This document shows positions 17,175-25,792 of a stretch of DNA of 64,000 nt, in pieces. The position numbers and the translations under genes were made by a program. Source of the DNA: Streptomyces sp. NBC_01446. Its GTDB lineage: Bacteria > Actinomycetota > Actinomycetes > Streptomycetales > Streptomycetaceae. Positions within the stretch are counted from its first letter, which is position 1, and every line of letters starts with the position of its first letter. The stretch spans positions 1,984,001-2,048,000 of the forward strand of contig NZ_JAPEPO010000001.1 in the NCBI RefSeq assembly GCF_026340095.1, written 5' to 3'. The notes under the pieces are model-generated. The model worked only from the letters and a program-made list of their open reading frames with translations, was not told where the DNA came from and did no database searches.

Positions 17175-19108
17175 GGGAACGGGTGGGGGTCGTAGGGGGA
17201 CGTCCGGTGCTCCTGGGCCGTGCCGCGCAGGGCCGCCTCCAGGCGGGGCAGGCCCGCCAGGCGCTGCTGTGCGTGGCCGAAGCACATCGGCAGGATGCCG
17301 GGCACGACCGCGCGCGCGACGTGGATGCCCGCGTCGGCGTGCTCGCGGCTCGTCTGGTCGACGAGCACGATCCGGTCGAGGCCCGCGTCGGCGAACAGGG
17401 AGCGCACGAGGTCCAGGGCGCCCCGCACATCGCCGCCCGACGCGTCGGCGAGTCGCCGCGGCCAGTCGGGGAACGCCTCGTCCAGGGTGACGCTCGGGCC
17501 GCCGAGCGCGGCCGTGGCCCGCTCGCGCGTCTCGGGGATCGAGGAGAACCGGACGTGGTCCTCCAGCTCCTGGACCAGCCAGGGGTCTTCGGCCATGGCG
17601 TCGACCTGTTCCCTGGTCCAGTCGACCGGGTTGGTGACGAGCTGGGCGACCTCGCGCAGGGCGCCGCGGATCGCGGACTGCGGGTCCGCGCCGGACCCGG
17701 CCGAGGAGAACGTCGCGGGGAACGGGTTGAGGCGGTTGACGGCGAGGACCCAGACCACGGGCAGCGCGATGTCCCGCGTGGCGACCAGGAGATGGATGTC
17801 GAAGCCGCGCGCCTGGATCAGCTCGATCATGGCGCGGCTCGTCGGGTCGGTGATCGAGCTCTGCGGGATGTGCGGCAGCGGCGCGGCCCGGTACCAGGAG
17901 GTCAGGAACGCGTCGCGCTCGGCCAGCTCGAACAGCGAGTGCAGCGCGGCCTCTTCGAGGTTCGCGCCGACGGCGCAGCCGCTGGACGACTCGTAGAAGT
18001 AGTGCTTGCGCTCGTGCGGCCCGACGGCCCTCGCGGCGCGCCGGTCCCTGCGGAACGCGTACTCGTACTGGTAGAAGGCGTGGTCGGCGGGAACGAGCAG
18101 GGCCCGCCCGTCGTCGAGGTCGTGGCCCCACACCCAGTCCATCGGGGTGTCGGCCGTGTGCGGGGTCACCCGGCTCGTCGGGTGGGCCAGCTGCTCGTCC
18201 GTGTACCGGCCGAGGGTCGCCGGGTCCACGGCGTGCTCGGCGACGTCCGTGTACGCGCGGTCCGTGAGGACCGGGATGTCGTACGGGAATCCGCCGAGCC
18301 TCTCGTACGCCTCCAGGACGGCGACCGGCTCGGTCTCGGCGAACGTCCTGGCGCGGCCGTGGCCCATCGCCGGCGCGTCCGGCACGACGGCCATGCTCAT
18401 CGCGAACGGGGTGCGGGACTCGCGCAGGATGGCGCGGACCGGGCCGAAGCGGTCGTCGACGAGGCGCTCGCGCAGCAGGCCGCGCTCGACGAGACGGCTG
18501 TCGCCGGATCGGGTCGGGTCGCCCAGGGAGGCCGGCCGGCTGCGCAGCGCGAGTGGCAACGGCTCGTCCGCTGCGCCGAGTTCGCCCTTCTCCGGGCCGC
18601 ACAGCGGGCAGTGGAAGCTGCGGGCGACGCGGTGGCGACGCAGGCCGCGCGCCGAGACGGCGTAGAGCTCGCCGGGGCCGAGGGGCCGCCGCGCCAGATG
18701 CTCCAGGGACGCCCGGAGCAGTTCGGGCAGCAGCGCCTCGGACGGCGCGGGGCCTGCGGTCGCGTGGGTGAGGTCGCCGACCAGGGGATGGTCGACGACG
18801 GTGCGCTCGCGCACCTCGGCGCAGCCCGCGCACCCGGCATCGGTGCCCGGAGCCCACAGCGGTCCGACGAGAACCTCGTCGCCGTGGACGCGCACGGACA
18901 GATGCGGGCGGCCCGACTCCCGTGCCGAGTCGAGGCGTTGGCGTTCCCAGCCGAGGTCCCAGCCGCGCCGGACGGAGACGCTCACGCCGTCCGCGACGGC
19001 CGGGGCGCTGAGCCCGGCGCAGACGTCACGCCAGATCTCGTCGTCGTACGCGTCGGGAGCGCGCCGCGCGGTGATCGTGTCCGTCGTGTCCGCCGTGTCA
19101 CTGTGCAT
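17171..19108 (-). CDS. YcaO-domain azole-forming cyclodehydratase
   Basis: A 645-residue ATP-dependent cyclodehydratase that converts Ser, Thr or Cys in the precursor core to azolines. The N-terminal ~180 residues contain two CxxC pairs (CAGC, CPLC), a zinc-binding layout seen in TOMM proteins. The YcaO domain shows ESSSGCAVGANLEEAALHSLFELAERDAFL (ATP/Mg-binding region). The protein ends in DPHPFP, matching the Pro-rich C-terminus that azoline-forming YcaO proteins need for catalysis. The start at 19108 overlaps the upstream gene by 11 nt. It probably works with the E1-like protein encoded just upstream. Confidence 0.9.
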   Translation of the reverse strand: MHSDTADTTDTITARRAPDAYDDEIWRDVCAGLSAPAVADGVSVSVRRGWDLGWERQRLDSARESGRPHLSVRVHGDEVLVGPLWAPGTDAGCAGCAEVRERTVVDHPLVGDLTHATAGPAPSEALLPELLRASLEHLARRPLGPGELYAVSARGLRRHRVARSFHCPLCGPEKGELGAADEPLPLALRSRPASLGDPTRSGDSRLVERGLLRERLVDDRFGPVRAILRESRTPFAMSMAVVPDAPAMGHGRARTFAETEPVAVLEAYERLGGFPYDIPVLTDRAYTDVAEHAVDPATLGRYTDEQLAHPTSRVTPHTADTPMDWVWGHDLDDGRALLVPADHAFYQYEYAFRRDRRAARAVGPHERKHYFYESSSGCAVGANLEEAALHSLFELAERDAFLTSWYRAAPLPHIPQSSITDPTSRAMIELIQARGFDIHLLVATRDIALPVVWVLAVNRLNPFPATFSSAGSGADPQSAIRGALREVAQLVTNPVDWTREQVDAMAEDPWLVQELEDHVRFSSIPETRERATAALGGPSVTLDEAFPDWPRRLADASGGDVRGALDLVRSLFADAGLDRIVLVDQTSREHADAGIHVARAVVPGILPMCFGHAQQRLAGLPRLEAALRGTAQEHRTSPYDPHPFP

Positions 19109-20747
19109 CGTGGGTCTCCCGCGTGCGTTCTGCGGCCTCGACCGGCCCGTACCAGAAGGGGATCTCGCCGAGCACCGGGTCCGCCGCGACGGCGTGGCCG
19201 ACGAAGGCGACGCCGAGGGTGTCGGCGTGGGCGATGAGCTGTGCGCGCAGAGTGCCGATGGCGGCCGGGTCGGCGAACAGCAGGGCGTCCGTGGAGAGTC
19301 GGCCCGGCCGGTCCGTCTGCGCGTGGGCGACGGCCTCGCACAGGGCGGTGCGCAGCGCCTCCTGGGGGGTGGATCCCCAGCCTGTGCCGAGGAGTTCACC
19401 GGCCGCCGTGGTGACCTCGGCGAGACGCCAGTCGACGCCGGGGACGTGACGCAGCGCGAGCCGGGGCTCGCCGTCCACGAGCTGCCGGAGGACGGACAGG
19501 ATGCGCCGCCCTTCGGCGTCGGGCGTCGCGTCGGCCCCGGCAAGCTCCACCGCGCGCGGGGCCAGCAGCCGCAGCGCGCCGTCGAGCAGCCAGTGTTCCT
19601 CGGTCAGTCCGGCGGCCGCCCCCGCGACGCGGTCCCGCAGGGCGAGCAGCGCGGCGGCGACGGTCGCGGCCTCCTGGTGCGGTCCCCAGGCGACGACCCT
19701 GCCCGCCCGCTCCCCGCGCTGTTCCACGGCGCGCAGGGCGAGCGGCATCTGCGGCAGGTCCTCGTCGGCGGTGTAGGCGAACAGTCCGGTCCAGCGTCCG
19801 GCGAGGGCCACGGCCGACGCGCGCGCGTCCTCGGGTTCGGGCATCGGTGTCGAGGGGACGTCGGTGAGGAGGGAGCCCGGCCGGCCGGTCGCGGCCGCCA
19901 TGCGGGCTCCCCCGACGGTCACCCGGTCGGAGACCAGGTCCGCCCCGTGCACGACGTGGGCCTCGCCCGCGTCCGCCGTCCCTGTCAGCGTGTCGATGAG
20001 CAGCTGCCCCGCGAGGGCCCCGGCGACGGCGTCGGCGACCGGGCGCGGTACGGACCCGTCGCCCTCGTCCGTCCAGGACAGGACCCGCTCACGGAAGATC
20101 CCGGCGCCCTCGGGACCACCCACGAGAACGGGGCCCACGACATGCACCGTGTCGCCGAGGAGGACGGTCAAGTGGTGTTTCACATAGGGGAGTTCGGACT
20201 CCGCATCATCGACCGCGGTCCGGATCTCCAGTACGGCGTCAGCACCTTCGTCCACGTGGTCGGACGAACCGCGCGCCTCGATGACCGTCACCTCCCCCAC
20301 CCCGGCCCGGCGCAGCCCGCGCGCCGCCGGGCCCGTCGCCTCGGGCGGGCCCGTGACGAGGACCCGGGCGGCGCGCAGTCGGGCGAACGCGGCGTACGGG
20401 TCGTCGAGGCGGGCTTCGAGACGGGCGACGGACTCGGCGTGCGGCGCGCGCTCCTCGGCGGACGGCTCGGGGGCGGTGAACGCGTCGGGGTCGAGCAGGA
20501 GCCCCGCGTCGCGCAGCTTGCCGACGAGGTGGCGTACGGCGGACCGCGAGCGCTCGGTGCCGAGTTCGGCGACGAGTTCGTCCTCGCTCGCGCCGTTCTC
20601 CAGGAGGGGGACGCAGCCCTCGGCCACGGCGTGCAGGACGTCGGAGCCGCGCAGGACGACCTGGCCGCGCGTGCCGCTGAGGTAGACGCCGCCGGGAACG
20701 GGCGCGAAGTGCAGGTCCGGGCGGGCCTTGAGTTTGGCGTTCGTCAT
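19098..20747 (-). CDS. E1-like/RRE leader-binding cyclodehydratase partner
   Basis: A 549-residue protein of the TOMM cyclodehydratase partner (ocin-ThiF-like) group. Residues 1-90 (RPDLHFAPVPGGVYLSGTRGQVVLRGSDVLHAV) resemble a winged-helix RiPP recognition element. A Rossmann-like part follows (RAARVLVTGPPEATGPAARGLRRAGVGEVTVIEA), lacking the intact ATP motif of true E1 enzymes. A YcaO-like or docking domain occupies the C-terminal half. The inferred job is to bind the leader of the precursor at 25330/25574 and present the core to the YcaO enzyme. It overlaps the LanB stop as ATGA. Confidence 0.8.
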   Translation of the reverse strand: MTNAKLKARPDLHFAPVPGGVYLSGTRGQVVLRGSDVLHAVAEGCVPLLENGASEDELVAELGTERSRSAVRHLVGKLRDAGLLLDPDAFTAPEPSAEERAPHAESVARLEARLDDPYAAFARLRAARVLVTGPPEATGPAARGLRRAGVGEVTVIEARGSSDHVDEGADAVLEIRTAVDDAESELPYVKHHLTVLLGDTVHVVGPVLVGGPEGAGIFRERVLSWTDEGDGSVPRPVADAVAGALAGQLLIDTLTGTADAGEAHVVHGADLVSDRVTVGGARMAAATGRPGSLLTDVPSTPMPEPEDARASAVALAGRWTGLFAYTADEDLPQMPLALRAVEQRGERAGRVVAWGPHQEAATVAAALLALRDRVAGAAAGLTEEHWLLDGALRLLAPRAVELAGADATPDAEGRRILSVLRQLVDGEPRLALRHVPGVDWRLAEVTTAAGELLGTGWGSTPQEALRTALCEAVAHAQTDRPGRLSTDALLFADPAAIGTLRAQLIAHADTLGVAFVGHAVAADPVLGEIPFWYGPVEAAERTRETHDAQ

Positions 20748-23305
20748 GCCTGTCCCCCTCGGTAGGTGAAGCGTCCGCCGGCGTCGCGGCCGACCTCGAC
20801 GACCCACTCGGTGGCGTGCGTGCCGTCGACGACGGACGGCAGCGCCTCCTCCAGGTAGCAGCCGTCGGCGCCGCGCCGGTCGAGCATGCGCGGCAGGACG
20901 CGGGCGCTCAGGGCGCTGGTCAGGTCGACGTACTGCGGTTTTTGCTGGAGCCGCTTGGACTGCACGTCGGGGGCGCCCACCGAGAGGGGCCCCTCGTCCT
21001 CGGGCGCGTTCTTGATGACGACCTCTTCGGCGACGCCGTGCCGGGCGCGCCACGCGTTGAGCGCGAGGAGCCGGTCGTGCTCGTCGGGTCCCGCGGCGAC
21101 CGCGGTGGTGAGTTCGTCGCCGCCGTACCAGCGGCGGCGCCCGATGAGGACGTCTCCGACGGCCATGCGAGGCGCGGTCCTGGTGGTGGCGCGGTCCCAC
21201 GGCGTCGCCGCGTGCCAGCTGTTGGGCAGGCTGTTGAAGAGGCGCCCGCTGATGGCGAGGCCCGAGGCGACGGACAGGGGCGGCGGGAACAGGCCGGGGT
21301 GGCCCGTGCCGAGCGGCAGGACGCGCAGGGGCGCGCCGTCGGCGTCCTCGACCCGCAGCGTGTCGGTGTCCGGGTCGTGCGCGAGGCGCAGCGTGAACCA
21401 GTCCTCGGGGGTGAGGCCGCCGGGCAGGATCGGCGCGTGCGCGTTGACGTTGAGGCGGTGCAGGCCCAGGTCCTCGGTGACGCGGGCGCCGTCGAAGCCG
21501 TACTCCCGCTGGAGGTGTCCGGCGAGGCGGGGCAGGGCGCGGCCGCCCATGCGGCGGTCGGCGTCGAGGAAGCGGGCGTAGAGCATGCCGTGGCCCGGCA
21601 GTCCGTCGTTGAGGACGAGCCTGCCGTCGCCCTCCTGGAGGAGGACGCCGTAGATGAGGGGGTCCTGGCGGAAGCGGTCGGGCAGGGACGCGGTCAGGCC
21701 CGCCACGTCGTCGGGGGTGAGGACGAGGGTGTCGTCGCCGGCGTCGACGGTCTTGGACAGGCGCGCGTGGACGGCCTCGGTGAGCTCGCGGCGCAGCAGG
21801 TACATGCGCTCCAGGGAGCCGTCGGCTGGGCCGATGCCGGCAAGTGCGGACGGGTCGCCCGTGCCGTGCGGCCCGTACACGGCGTCCATGGCGGCGGCGC
21901 GCCGGGACACCTCGCCGACGACGAACGCAGCGTTCGCGGCGAGCGGGATGTTGGCCCCGGCGCCGAACCGTTCGACGAACGCGGCCGTCATCAGGACGCG
22001 TACGTCGTGCAGCCAGTCGAAGACGGACAGGAGCTCGACGGCCGGGCCGAGGTCGGCGAGCGGCTTGTGCCACTGCCGGGTCGCCACCTTAAGCGGCGGC
22101 ATGACGTAGTCCTCCTCGACGGTGATCTGGGCGGGCCGCCCGGCGAGGTGGCTCAGCTTGCCGAGGTCGCCGCGCAACTCGGCCAGCACACCGCCCCGTT
22201 CGGGCGCCGGGGCGTCGGCGAGGCGGGGCAGTCCGGCGCGGATCCCGGCGGCGAGGGTGGTGGCGCGCGGGTCGTCGGGGGCGAGGAGGTCGTCGTAGTC
22301 GGCGGAGCCGTCCTCGGCCTCGTGGAAGGTGCACAGCAGGCCCTGGCCCACGGCCTGCCGTACGCGCTTGTCGGCGGCCTCGGCCGGGATGCCGGCGCGT
22401 TCGGCGACGTGGGCGACGACGGCGGGGAAGAGCCGCGGCCCCATGGACACCGCGTCGAGCAGGTCGCCGACGGGCCCGTCCAGGGGTACGGCGAGGCGGC
22501 GCATGCCCGCGTCGCTGAGCCGCAGGAAGAACAGCTTGCCGGCCTCGGGGTCGGGCGCCGAGGTGGGCGGGATGCCCACCCACAGGTCCGTGAGGTCCGC
22601 GGTGTCGGCGACGGAGAGCCCCCCGAGCACGTAGCCGAGCATGACGCGGTCGAGCCCGGGGAAGGCGGTGGCGCCCCCGAAGGGGACGTCGCCGGGGTCG
22701 ACCCCGGCCGGGTCGGGCTCCGCGATGCCTACGGCGGTGAACCGGGACAGCGGGCTGGTGCGGACCATGGCCCGGGTGACGTACTGGATGAGGCCGCGCT
22801 CGGACTTGCGGGTGCGGGCGGAGACCTTGCCGGGGCCGAGGACGGCGGCGCGGTAGCGCTCGGCCTCCTGGTGGACCTCGGGTGCCACCAGGGCGAGCGA
22901 GCGCAGCAGGTCGTCGTCGCCCAACAGGGCGGCCAGGCCCGCCCGTTCGCGGTCGGCGGCCTCGGTGTAGCCCTCGACGACGGCGTCGCGCAGCCGCTCC
23001 CTGGCGTCCCGCGCGGCCAGCCACTCGGTGACGGCGGGCGTGGGGGCCGGCGGCTTCTTGGGTGCGCGGCCGTTGTGGATGGAGCGGCGCAGCGCGATCA
23101 GGTCACGGCGCTCGGCGTCGTCGGCGGCGGCGCCGATGCGGTGGTACAGCTCGTCGGAGCACGCGTCCGCAGCCTGCCTCAGCACCTCTTCGGCGGCGGC
23201 GAGTTCGGCGAGGGTGCGGCGCTGGGCCGGGTCGGCGAGGCGGGTGCGGCGCAGCGGGTTGACCCGCAGGAACCAGAGGGACTCGGGTGTGGTCGGGCCG
23301 GTCAT
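20744..23305 (-). CDS. Lantibiotic dehydratase N-terminal (glutamylation) protein
   Basis: An 853-residue split LanB protein that glutamylates Ser/Thr using glutamyl-tRNA. Hallmarks are the start SLWFLRVNPLRR, the motif VRTSPLSRFTAVGI and the late LNVNAHAPILPGGLTPEDW and LGTGHPGLFPPPLS segments. No SpaB-C elimination domain follows; that activity is encoded separately at 14749. This split arrangement is the thiopeptide/goadsporin pattern rather than the lanthipeptide one. The start overlaps the stop of the preceding gene by ATGA. Confidence 0.88.
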   Translation of the reverse strand: MTGPTTPESLWFLRVNPLRRTRLADPAQRRTLAELAAAEEVLRQAADACSDELYHRIGAAADDAERRDLIALRRSIHNGRAPKKPPAPTPAVTEWLAARDARERLRDAVVEGYTEAADRERAGLAALLGDDDLLRSLALVAPEVHQEAERYRAAVLGPGKVSARTRKSERGLIQYVTRAMVRTSPLSRFTAVGIAEPDPAGVDPGDVPFGGATAFPGLDRVMLGYVLGGLSVADTADLTDLWVGIPPTSAPDPEAGKLFFLRLSDAGMRRLAVPLDGPVGDLLDAVSMGPRLFPAVVAHVAERAGIPAEAADKRVRQAVGQGLLCTFHEAEDGSADYDDLLAPDDPRATTLAAGIRAGLPRLADAPAPERGGVLAELRGDLGKLSHLAGRPAQITVEEDYVMPPLKVATRQWHKPLADLGPAVELLSVFDWLHDVRVLMTAAFVERFGAGANIPLAANAAFVVGEVSRRAAAMDAVYGPHGTGDPSALAGIGPADGSLERMYLLRRELTEAVHARLSKTVDAGDDTLVLTPDDVAGLTASLPDRFRQDPLIYGVLLQEGDGRLVLNDGLPGHGMLYARFLDADRRMGGRALPRLAGHLQREYGFDGARVTEDLGLHRLNVNAHAPILPGGLTPEDWFTLRLAHDPDTDTLRVEDADGAPLRVLPLGTGHPGLFPPPLSVASGLAISGRLFNSLPNSWHAATPWDRATTRTAPRMAVGDVLIGRRRWYGGDELTTAVAAGPDEHDRLLALNAWRARHGVAEEVVIKNAPEDEGPLSVGAPDVQSKRLQQKPQYVDLTSALSARVLPRMLDRRGADGCYLEEALPSVVDGTHATEWVVEVGRDAGGRFTYRGGQA

Positions 23306-24465
23306 CGCGTGACTCCCGTCGGGTCGGCCGCCGTGCCGGTCATGCGGTCCCGGCGGTCGTTGAGGCGGTCCTGCCAGGACACGCCGAGGACGTCGTCGAC
23401 GGTCTCGGCGATGGCGAAGCACATGTAGTAGCGCTGCATCGGCGAGACGGTCAGGAGCGGCAGCTGCTCGTAGAAGAGGTTCGTCAGGAGGCGGAAGGCG
23501 GCGAACCAGCGGGAGGGGTCGGCGACCACTCCGGACTCGCCGACGGCGCGGTGGAAGTCGCTGTCGGGCTGGTCGCCCTGCGGGACGACGCGGGTCGCTC
23601 CGGGCGGGCCCATCTCGCTGCGGTCCACGCCGTCGGTGACGGAGTCGAGCAGGTCGAGGGTGAGCGTCCCGGCGGCGACGGCGCTCTCCAGGGCGCCGGA
23701 GCTGTACGCGAACGCGGTCCGCCACTCGGCGGCACCGGCCGACACCTCGCCGGACAGGCGCTGTTCGACGACGGTACGCAGCCGGGGCGCGTCCTTGGCG
23801 AGCCGTTCCTGGAAGACGGGCCTGACGTCCTTGGTGGGCGCGGCCCAGGCGAGGAACGCCTCCACGTGGGAGCGGGGCGAGAACACCCCGTAGGCGGGGC
23901 CGAGGAAGTGGGTGTCGACGAGGGCGGCGAACGCCTCGGCGAGCCGCACGGTGGCGGTGGCGGGCTCGGCCGCGATGCCGTCGATCATGCGCAGCAGGGG
24001 CTTGTTGAGCGCGCCGAGCACAACGGTGCGGAACTGGTCGAGGCGCGGCTCACGGGACGCCGTGTCGGCGGGGCTCACCCGTGAGACGGCGCCGTGCTCG
24101 TGCAGCGGGAGGTAGGGCGGCTGCACCGCTTCGAGCCGGCCGAACTCGCGGGCCTGCTCCAGGTACGCCTCCTCGGTCAGGGCGCGCGGCGGGTCGAGCG
24201 GACCGGCGTCGAGGAGGTCCGCGACCTCGGTCCAGTCGGGGCCGCCCGGCACCGCGAGGGCGAGGACGTCGACGTGCGGGCCGTGCAGCCAGCCGCGCCT
24301 CAACTGGACGGCGGGAGCGCCCCGTTCGCTCAGGGCGCGGGCGACCGGCACGACGTGCCGGGCGAGCCACGCCGGTGTCACCGGCATCCGTGTGTGGAGC
24401 CGCACTCCCGTCAGGCCGGCGGAGTCCGGCTTCACGGCAGTGCGCTCCGGCGCTTCAACCCCCAT
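23302..24465 (-). CDS. Putative thiopeptide pyridine synthase ([4+2] cyclase)
   Basis: A 387-residue protein distantly like SpaB-C: after GVRLHTRMPVTPAWLARHVVPVARALSERG it has RRGWLHGPHVDVLAL, echoing the GPHLRLR segment of elimination domains. Thiopeptide pyridine synthases (TbtD-type) are such diverged relatives and of similar length. Because a bona fide elimination protein is encoded at 14749, this gene is best placed as the enzyme that joins two dehydroalanines into the central pyridine and expels the leader. It is first in the maturation operon, with GGAAGG 12 nt upstream of the ATG. An alternative is a second, diverged elimination protein. Confidence 0.65.
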   Translation of the reverse strand: MGVEAPERTAVKPDSAGLTGVRLHTRMPVTPAWLARHVVPVARALSERGAPAVQLRRGWLHGPHVDVLALAVPGGPDWTEVADLLDAGPLDPPRALTEEAYLEQAREFGRLEAVQPPYLPLHEHGAVSRVSPADTASREPRLDQFRTVVLGALNKPLLRMIDGIAAEPATATVRLAEAFAALVDTHFLGPAYGVFSPRSHVEAFLAWAAPTKDVRPVFQERLAKDAPRLRTVVEQRLSGEVSAGAAEWRTAFAYSSGALESAVAAGTLTLDLLDSVTDGVDRSEMGPPGATRVVPQGDQPDSDFHRAVGESGVVADPSRWFAAFRLLTNLFYEQLPLLTVSPMQRYYMCFAIAETVDDVLGVSWQDRLNDRRDRMTGTAADPTGVTR

Positions 24466-24670
24466 GTTTTTCGCACCTTCCAGGAAATCTTCAACAGATC
24501 TTGCGGAATGTTTTGACTGGAATTCTGTGGCGGCGACTTGCGCCCGGAAAGGGAATGCGGGGCGGCCGCTTACATACGTCACCGCTTTCGTGACACGGGC
24601 ATCCGCCGAGTCACGGACGGGTTGGCCGAAAACTGCCGGGCAGGCGCCAAGATCGCTGTACCCTCCGGCC
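24466..24670. promoter_or_regulatory. Divergent promoter region of the maturation operon
   Basis: 205 nt between the first maturation gene (minus) and the membrane-protein gene (plus). It is less GC-rich than its surroundings around 24480-24530. No unambiguous -35/-10 pair could be fixed on either strand and no coding sequence is supported. Confidence 0.4.
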
Positions 24671-25225
24671 ATGACTACGGACACGGAGTGCCTTGCACTC
24701 ACGCAGAATCTGCGCCGCCGCGGGGCCATCGTCCTCGCGGTTTTTGCCCTGGTGTGGGCTTTTGCGGGCGGCTCCGGCATAAATGCCGTGGGGGTTTCGG
24801 TGACGGTCGGCGTGCTCGCCGCCGCGGTGACCGTCGTGGCGGTGGTCCTGGCCTTCCGTGGCGGGGCCGGCCCGGCCTCGCGCATGGTGCGGCTCCCGGA
24901 GAAGTGGAACCGCGGGGTCGGCATGGTGAACATGGCCGAGCTGGTGGCGATCTTCGTGGTGATCGCGGCATCGAACGCGAGCGGCCACCCGGAGCTGATC
25001 CCACCCGGCATCTGCCTGGTCGTGGGCCTGCACTTCTTCCCGCTCGCCCGCCTCTTCGACCAGTGGCAGTACAAGTGGACGGCCGTCTTCCTGACCGCGG
25101 TCGCGGTGGCCGGCCTGGTGGTCGCCGCGACCGGCACGACGATGGAGACCGTGCGTGTCGTGGTCGGCCTGGGCGCCGCGCTGGTGCTGTGGGCCTCGTC
25201 GTTCCACGTCGCCGTGCGGGGCTGA
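24671..25225 (+). CDS. Small integral membrane protein inside the thiopeptide locus
   Basis: A 184-residue protein with six predicted helices, near residues 17-35, 38-62, 82-102, 107-127, 133-153 and 157-180. A central loop reads LPEKWNRGVGMVNMAE and FPLARLFDQWQYKW. No family is recognised. It is the only plus-strand gene among the RiPP genes, set between the maturation operon and the precursors and bounded by its own terminator. A role in self-protection or export is suggested only by position; it could be a passenger gene. Confidence 0.75.
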   Translation: MTTDTECLALTQNLRRRGAIVLAVFALVWAFAGGSGINAVGVSVTVGVLAAAVTVVAVVLAFRGGAGPASRMVRLPEKWNRGVGMVNMAELVAIFVVIAASNASGHPELIPPGICLVVGLHFFPLARLFDQWQYKWTAVFLTAVAVAGLVVAATGTTMETVRVVVGLGAALVLWASSFHVAVRG

Positions 25226-25237
25226 CGCAGGAACGCG

Positions 25238-25259
25238 GCGGGCCCCGGCCGGGGCCCGC
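25238..25259 (+). terminator. Hairpin after the membrane-protein gene
   Basis: A 22-bp perfect palindrome, GCGGGCCCCGG and its complement, starting 12 nt after the stop at 25225. Confidence 0.6.
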
Positions 25260-25273
25260 GAAAGGTCCCCACA

Positions 25274-25318
25274 AAAGGATGTACCCATCCAGCTCCCGGC
25301 TGGATGGGCGCATCCTTT
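25274..25318. terminator. Bidirectional terminator downstream of the precursor genes
   Basis: AAAGGATG and CATCCTTT enclose a second stem CCCATCCAGC/GCTGGATGGG, an interrupted 18-bp hairpin with T-rich ends on both strands. It starts 11 nt after the second precursor stop on the minus strand and would separate precursor transcripts from the maturation operon. Confidence 0.75.
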
Positions 25319-25329
25319 GGAACGGTGGA

Positions 25330-25506
25330 TCAGCAGGCGGAGCAGGTGCTGGACGAGGACGACGAGGTGCCGATCGAACCGCTGGAGGCGCCCATCTCGG
25401 GGAGAGCGACACCCTGCGCGACCTCGAGGGTCTCCAGCTCGTCGACGTCGAAGCTGTCGAACGCCTTCTCCGCGTCGTCACCGTTCTTGATGTCGTTGAT
25501 GCTCAT
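25330..25506 (-). CDS. Thiopeptide precursor peptide, copy 2
   Basis: A 58-residue precursor. Residues 1-40 are an acidic leader (MSINDIKNGDDAEKAF, then DELETLEVAQGVALPEMGA); residues 41-58 are the core SSGSIGTSSSSSSTCSAC. Thiopeptide leaders end in the same way (TbtA: MPEVGA before its first core Ser). AAGGAA 8 nt before the ATG is the ribosome site; a start 3 codons earlier (MHH) is less likely. The protein is identical to copy 1 although the DNA differs at ten positions. A strong terminator follows. Confidence 0.85.
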   Translation of the reverse strand: MSINDIKNGDDAEKAFDSFDVDELETLEVAQGVALPEMGASSGSIGTSSSSSSTCSAC

Positions 25507-25527
25507 GTGATGCATTCCTTCCGGTTT

Positions 25528-25546
25528 CCGCGAAGTGGCTTCGCGG
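25528..25546 (-). promoter_or_regulatory. Hairpin between the two precursor genes
   Basis: CCGCGAAG-TGG-CTTCGCGG, a perfect 8-bp stem between the copy 1 stop (25574) and the ribosome site of copy 2. Without a T-run it may be a processing or partial-attenuation element that sets the ratio of the two messages. Confidence 0.45.
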
Positions 25547-25573
25547 GGTGGATGAGCGGTGGGTGAGGGGAAG

Positions 25574-25750
25574 TCAGCAGGCGGAGCAGGTCGACGAAGA
25601 GGACGACGAGGTGCCGATCGAACCGCTGGAGGCACCCATCTCCGGGAGGGCCACGCCCTGCGCGACCTCGAGGGTCTCCAGCTCGTCGACGTCGAAGCTG
25701 TCGAACGCCTTCTCCGCGTCGTCACCGTTCTTGATGTCGTTGATGCTCAT
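25574..25750 (-). CDS. Thiopeptide precursor peptide, copy 1
   Basis: A 58-residue precursor identical in protein sequence to copy 2. The core (residues 41-58) has 10 Ser, 2 Thr and 2 Cys among 18 residues; position 1 is Ser as required for pyridine formation, position 2 is Ser rather than the usual Cys, and candidate second dienophile serines are at core positions 8-13. The two Cys sit at positions 15 and 18, outside any likely macrocycle. AAGGA lies 9 nt before the ATG. It is 119 nt downstream of the second azoline oxidase and probably the main product gene of the locus. Confidence 0.87.
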   Translation of the reverse strand: MSINDIKNGDDAEKAFDSFDVDELETLEVAQGVALPEMGASSGSIGTSSSSSSTCSAC

Positions 25751-25792
25751 GTGATGCATTCCTTTCAGGAGTTCCCGGGGATTCCCCGGCGG

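Larger units (their letters stand above)
25330..25764 (-). repeat. Tandem duplication of the precursor gene
   Basis: Units 25330-25520 and 25574-25764 (about 191 nt) share the coding sequence and the 14 nt before each ATG. Codons 1-30 are identical at the DNA level. Ten substitutions fall in codons 31-53, all silent, including one AGC/TCG serine switch. Confidence 0.85.

Noticed and set aside
16961..19237. Long plus-strand open frames opposite the YcaO and oxidase genes
   Set aside because: They are antisense shadows typical of GC-rich DNA; the minus-strand frames contain the recognisable domains.
20816..23428. 870-codon plus-strand frame opposite the LanB gene
   Set aside because: Low-complexity Gly/Val/Arg composition, no domain, fully antisense to a clear LanB protein.
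14749..24465. Interpretation as a class I lanthipeptide cluster
   Set aside because: The LanB is split, no LanC cyclase is present, and YcaO plus azoline oxidases are; this is the thiopeptide/goadsporin layout.
25274..25318. Hairpin as an attachment or integron site
   Set aside because: No integrase nearby; symmetric T-rich ends downstream of a gene are better explained as a terminator.
14749..25750. Assignment to the berninamycin, thiostrepton or lactazole group
   Set aside because: Those cores have Cys or Trp at position 2 and different spacing; the core here begins SSGSIG and has Cys only at its end.
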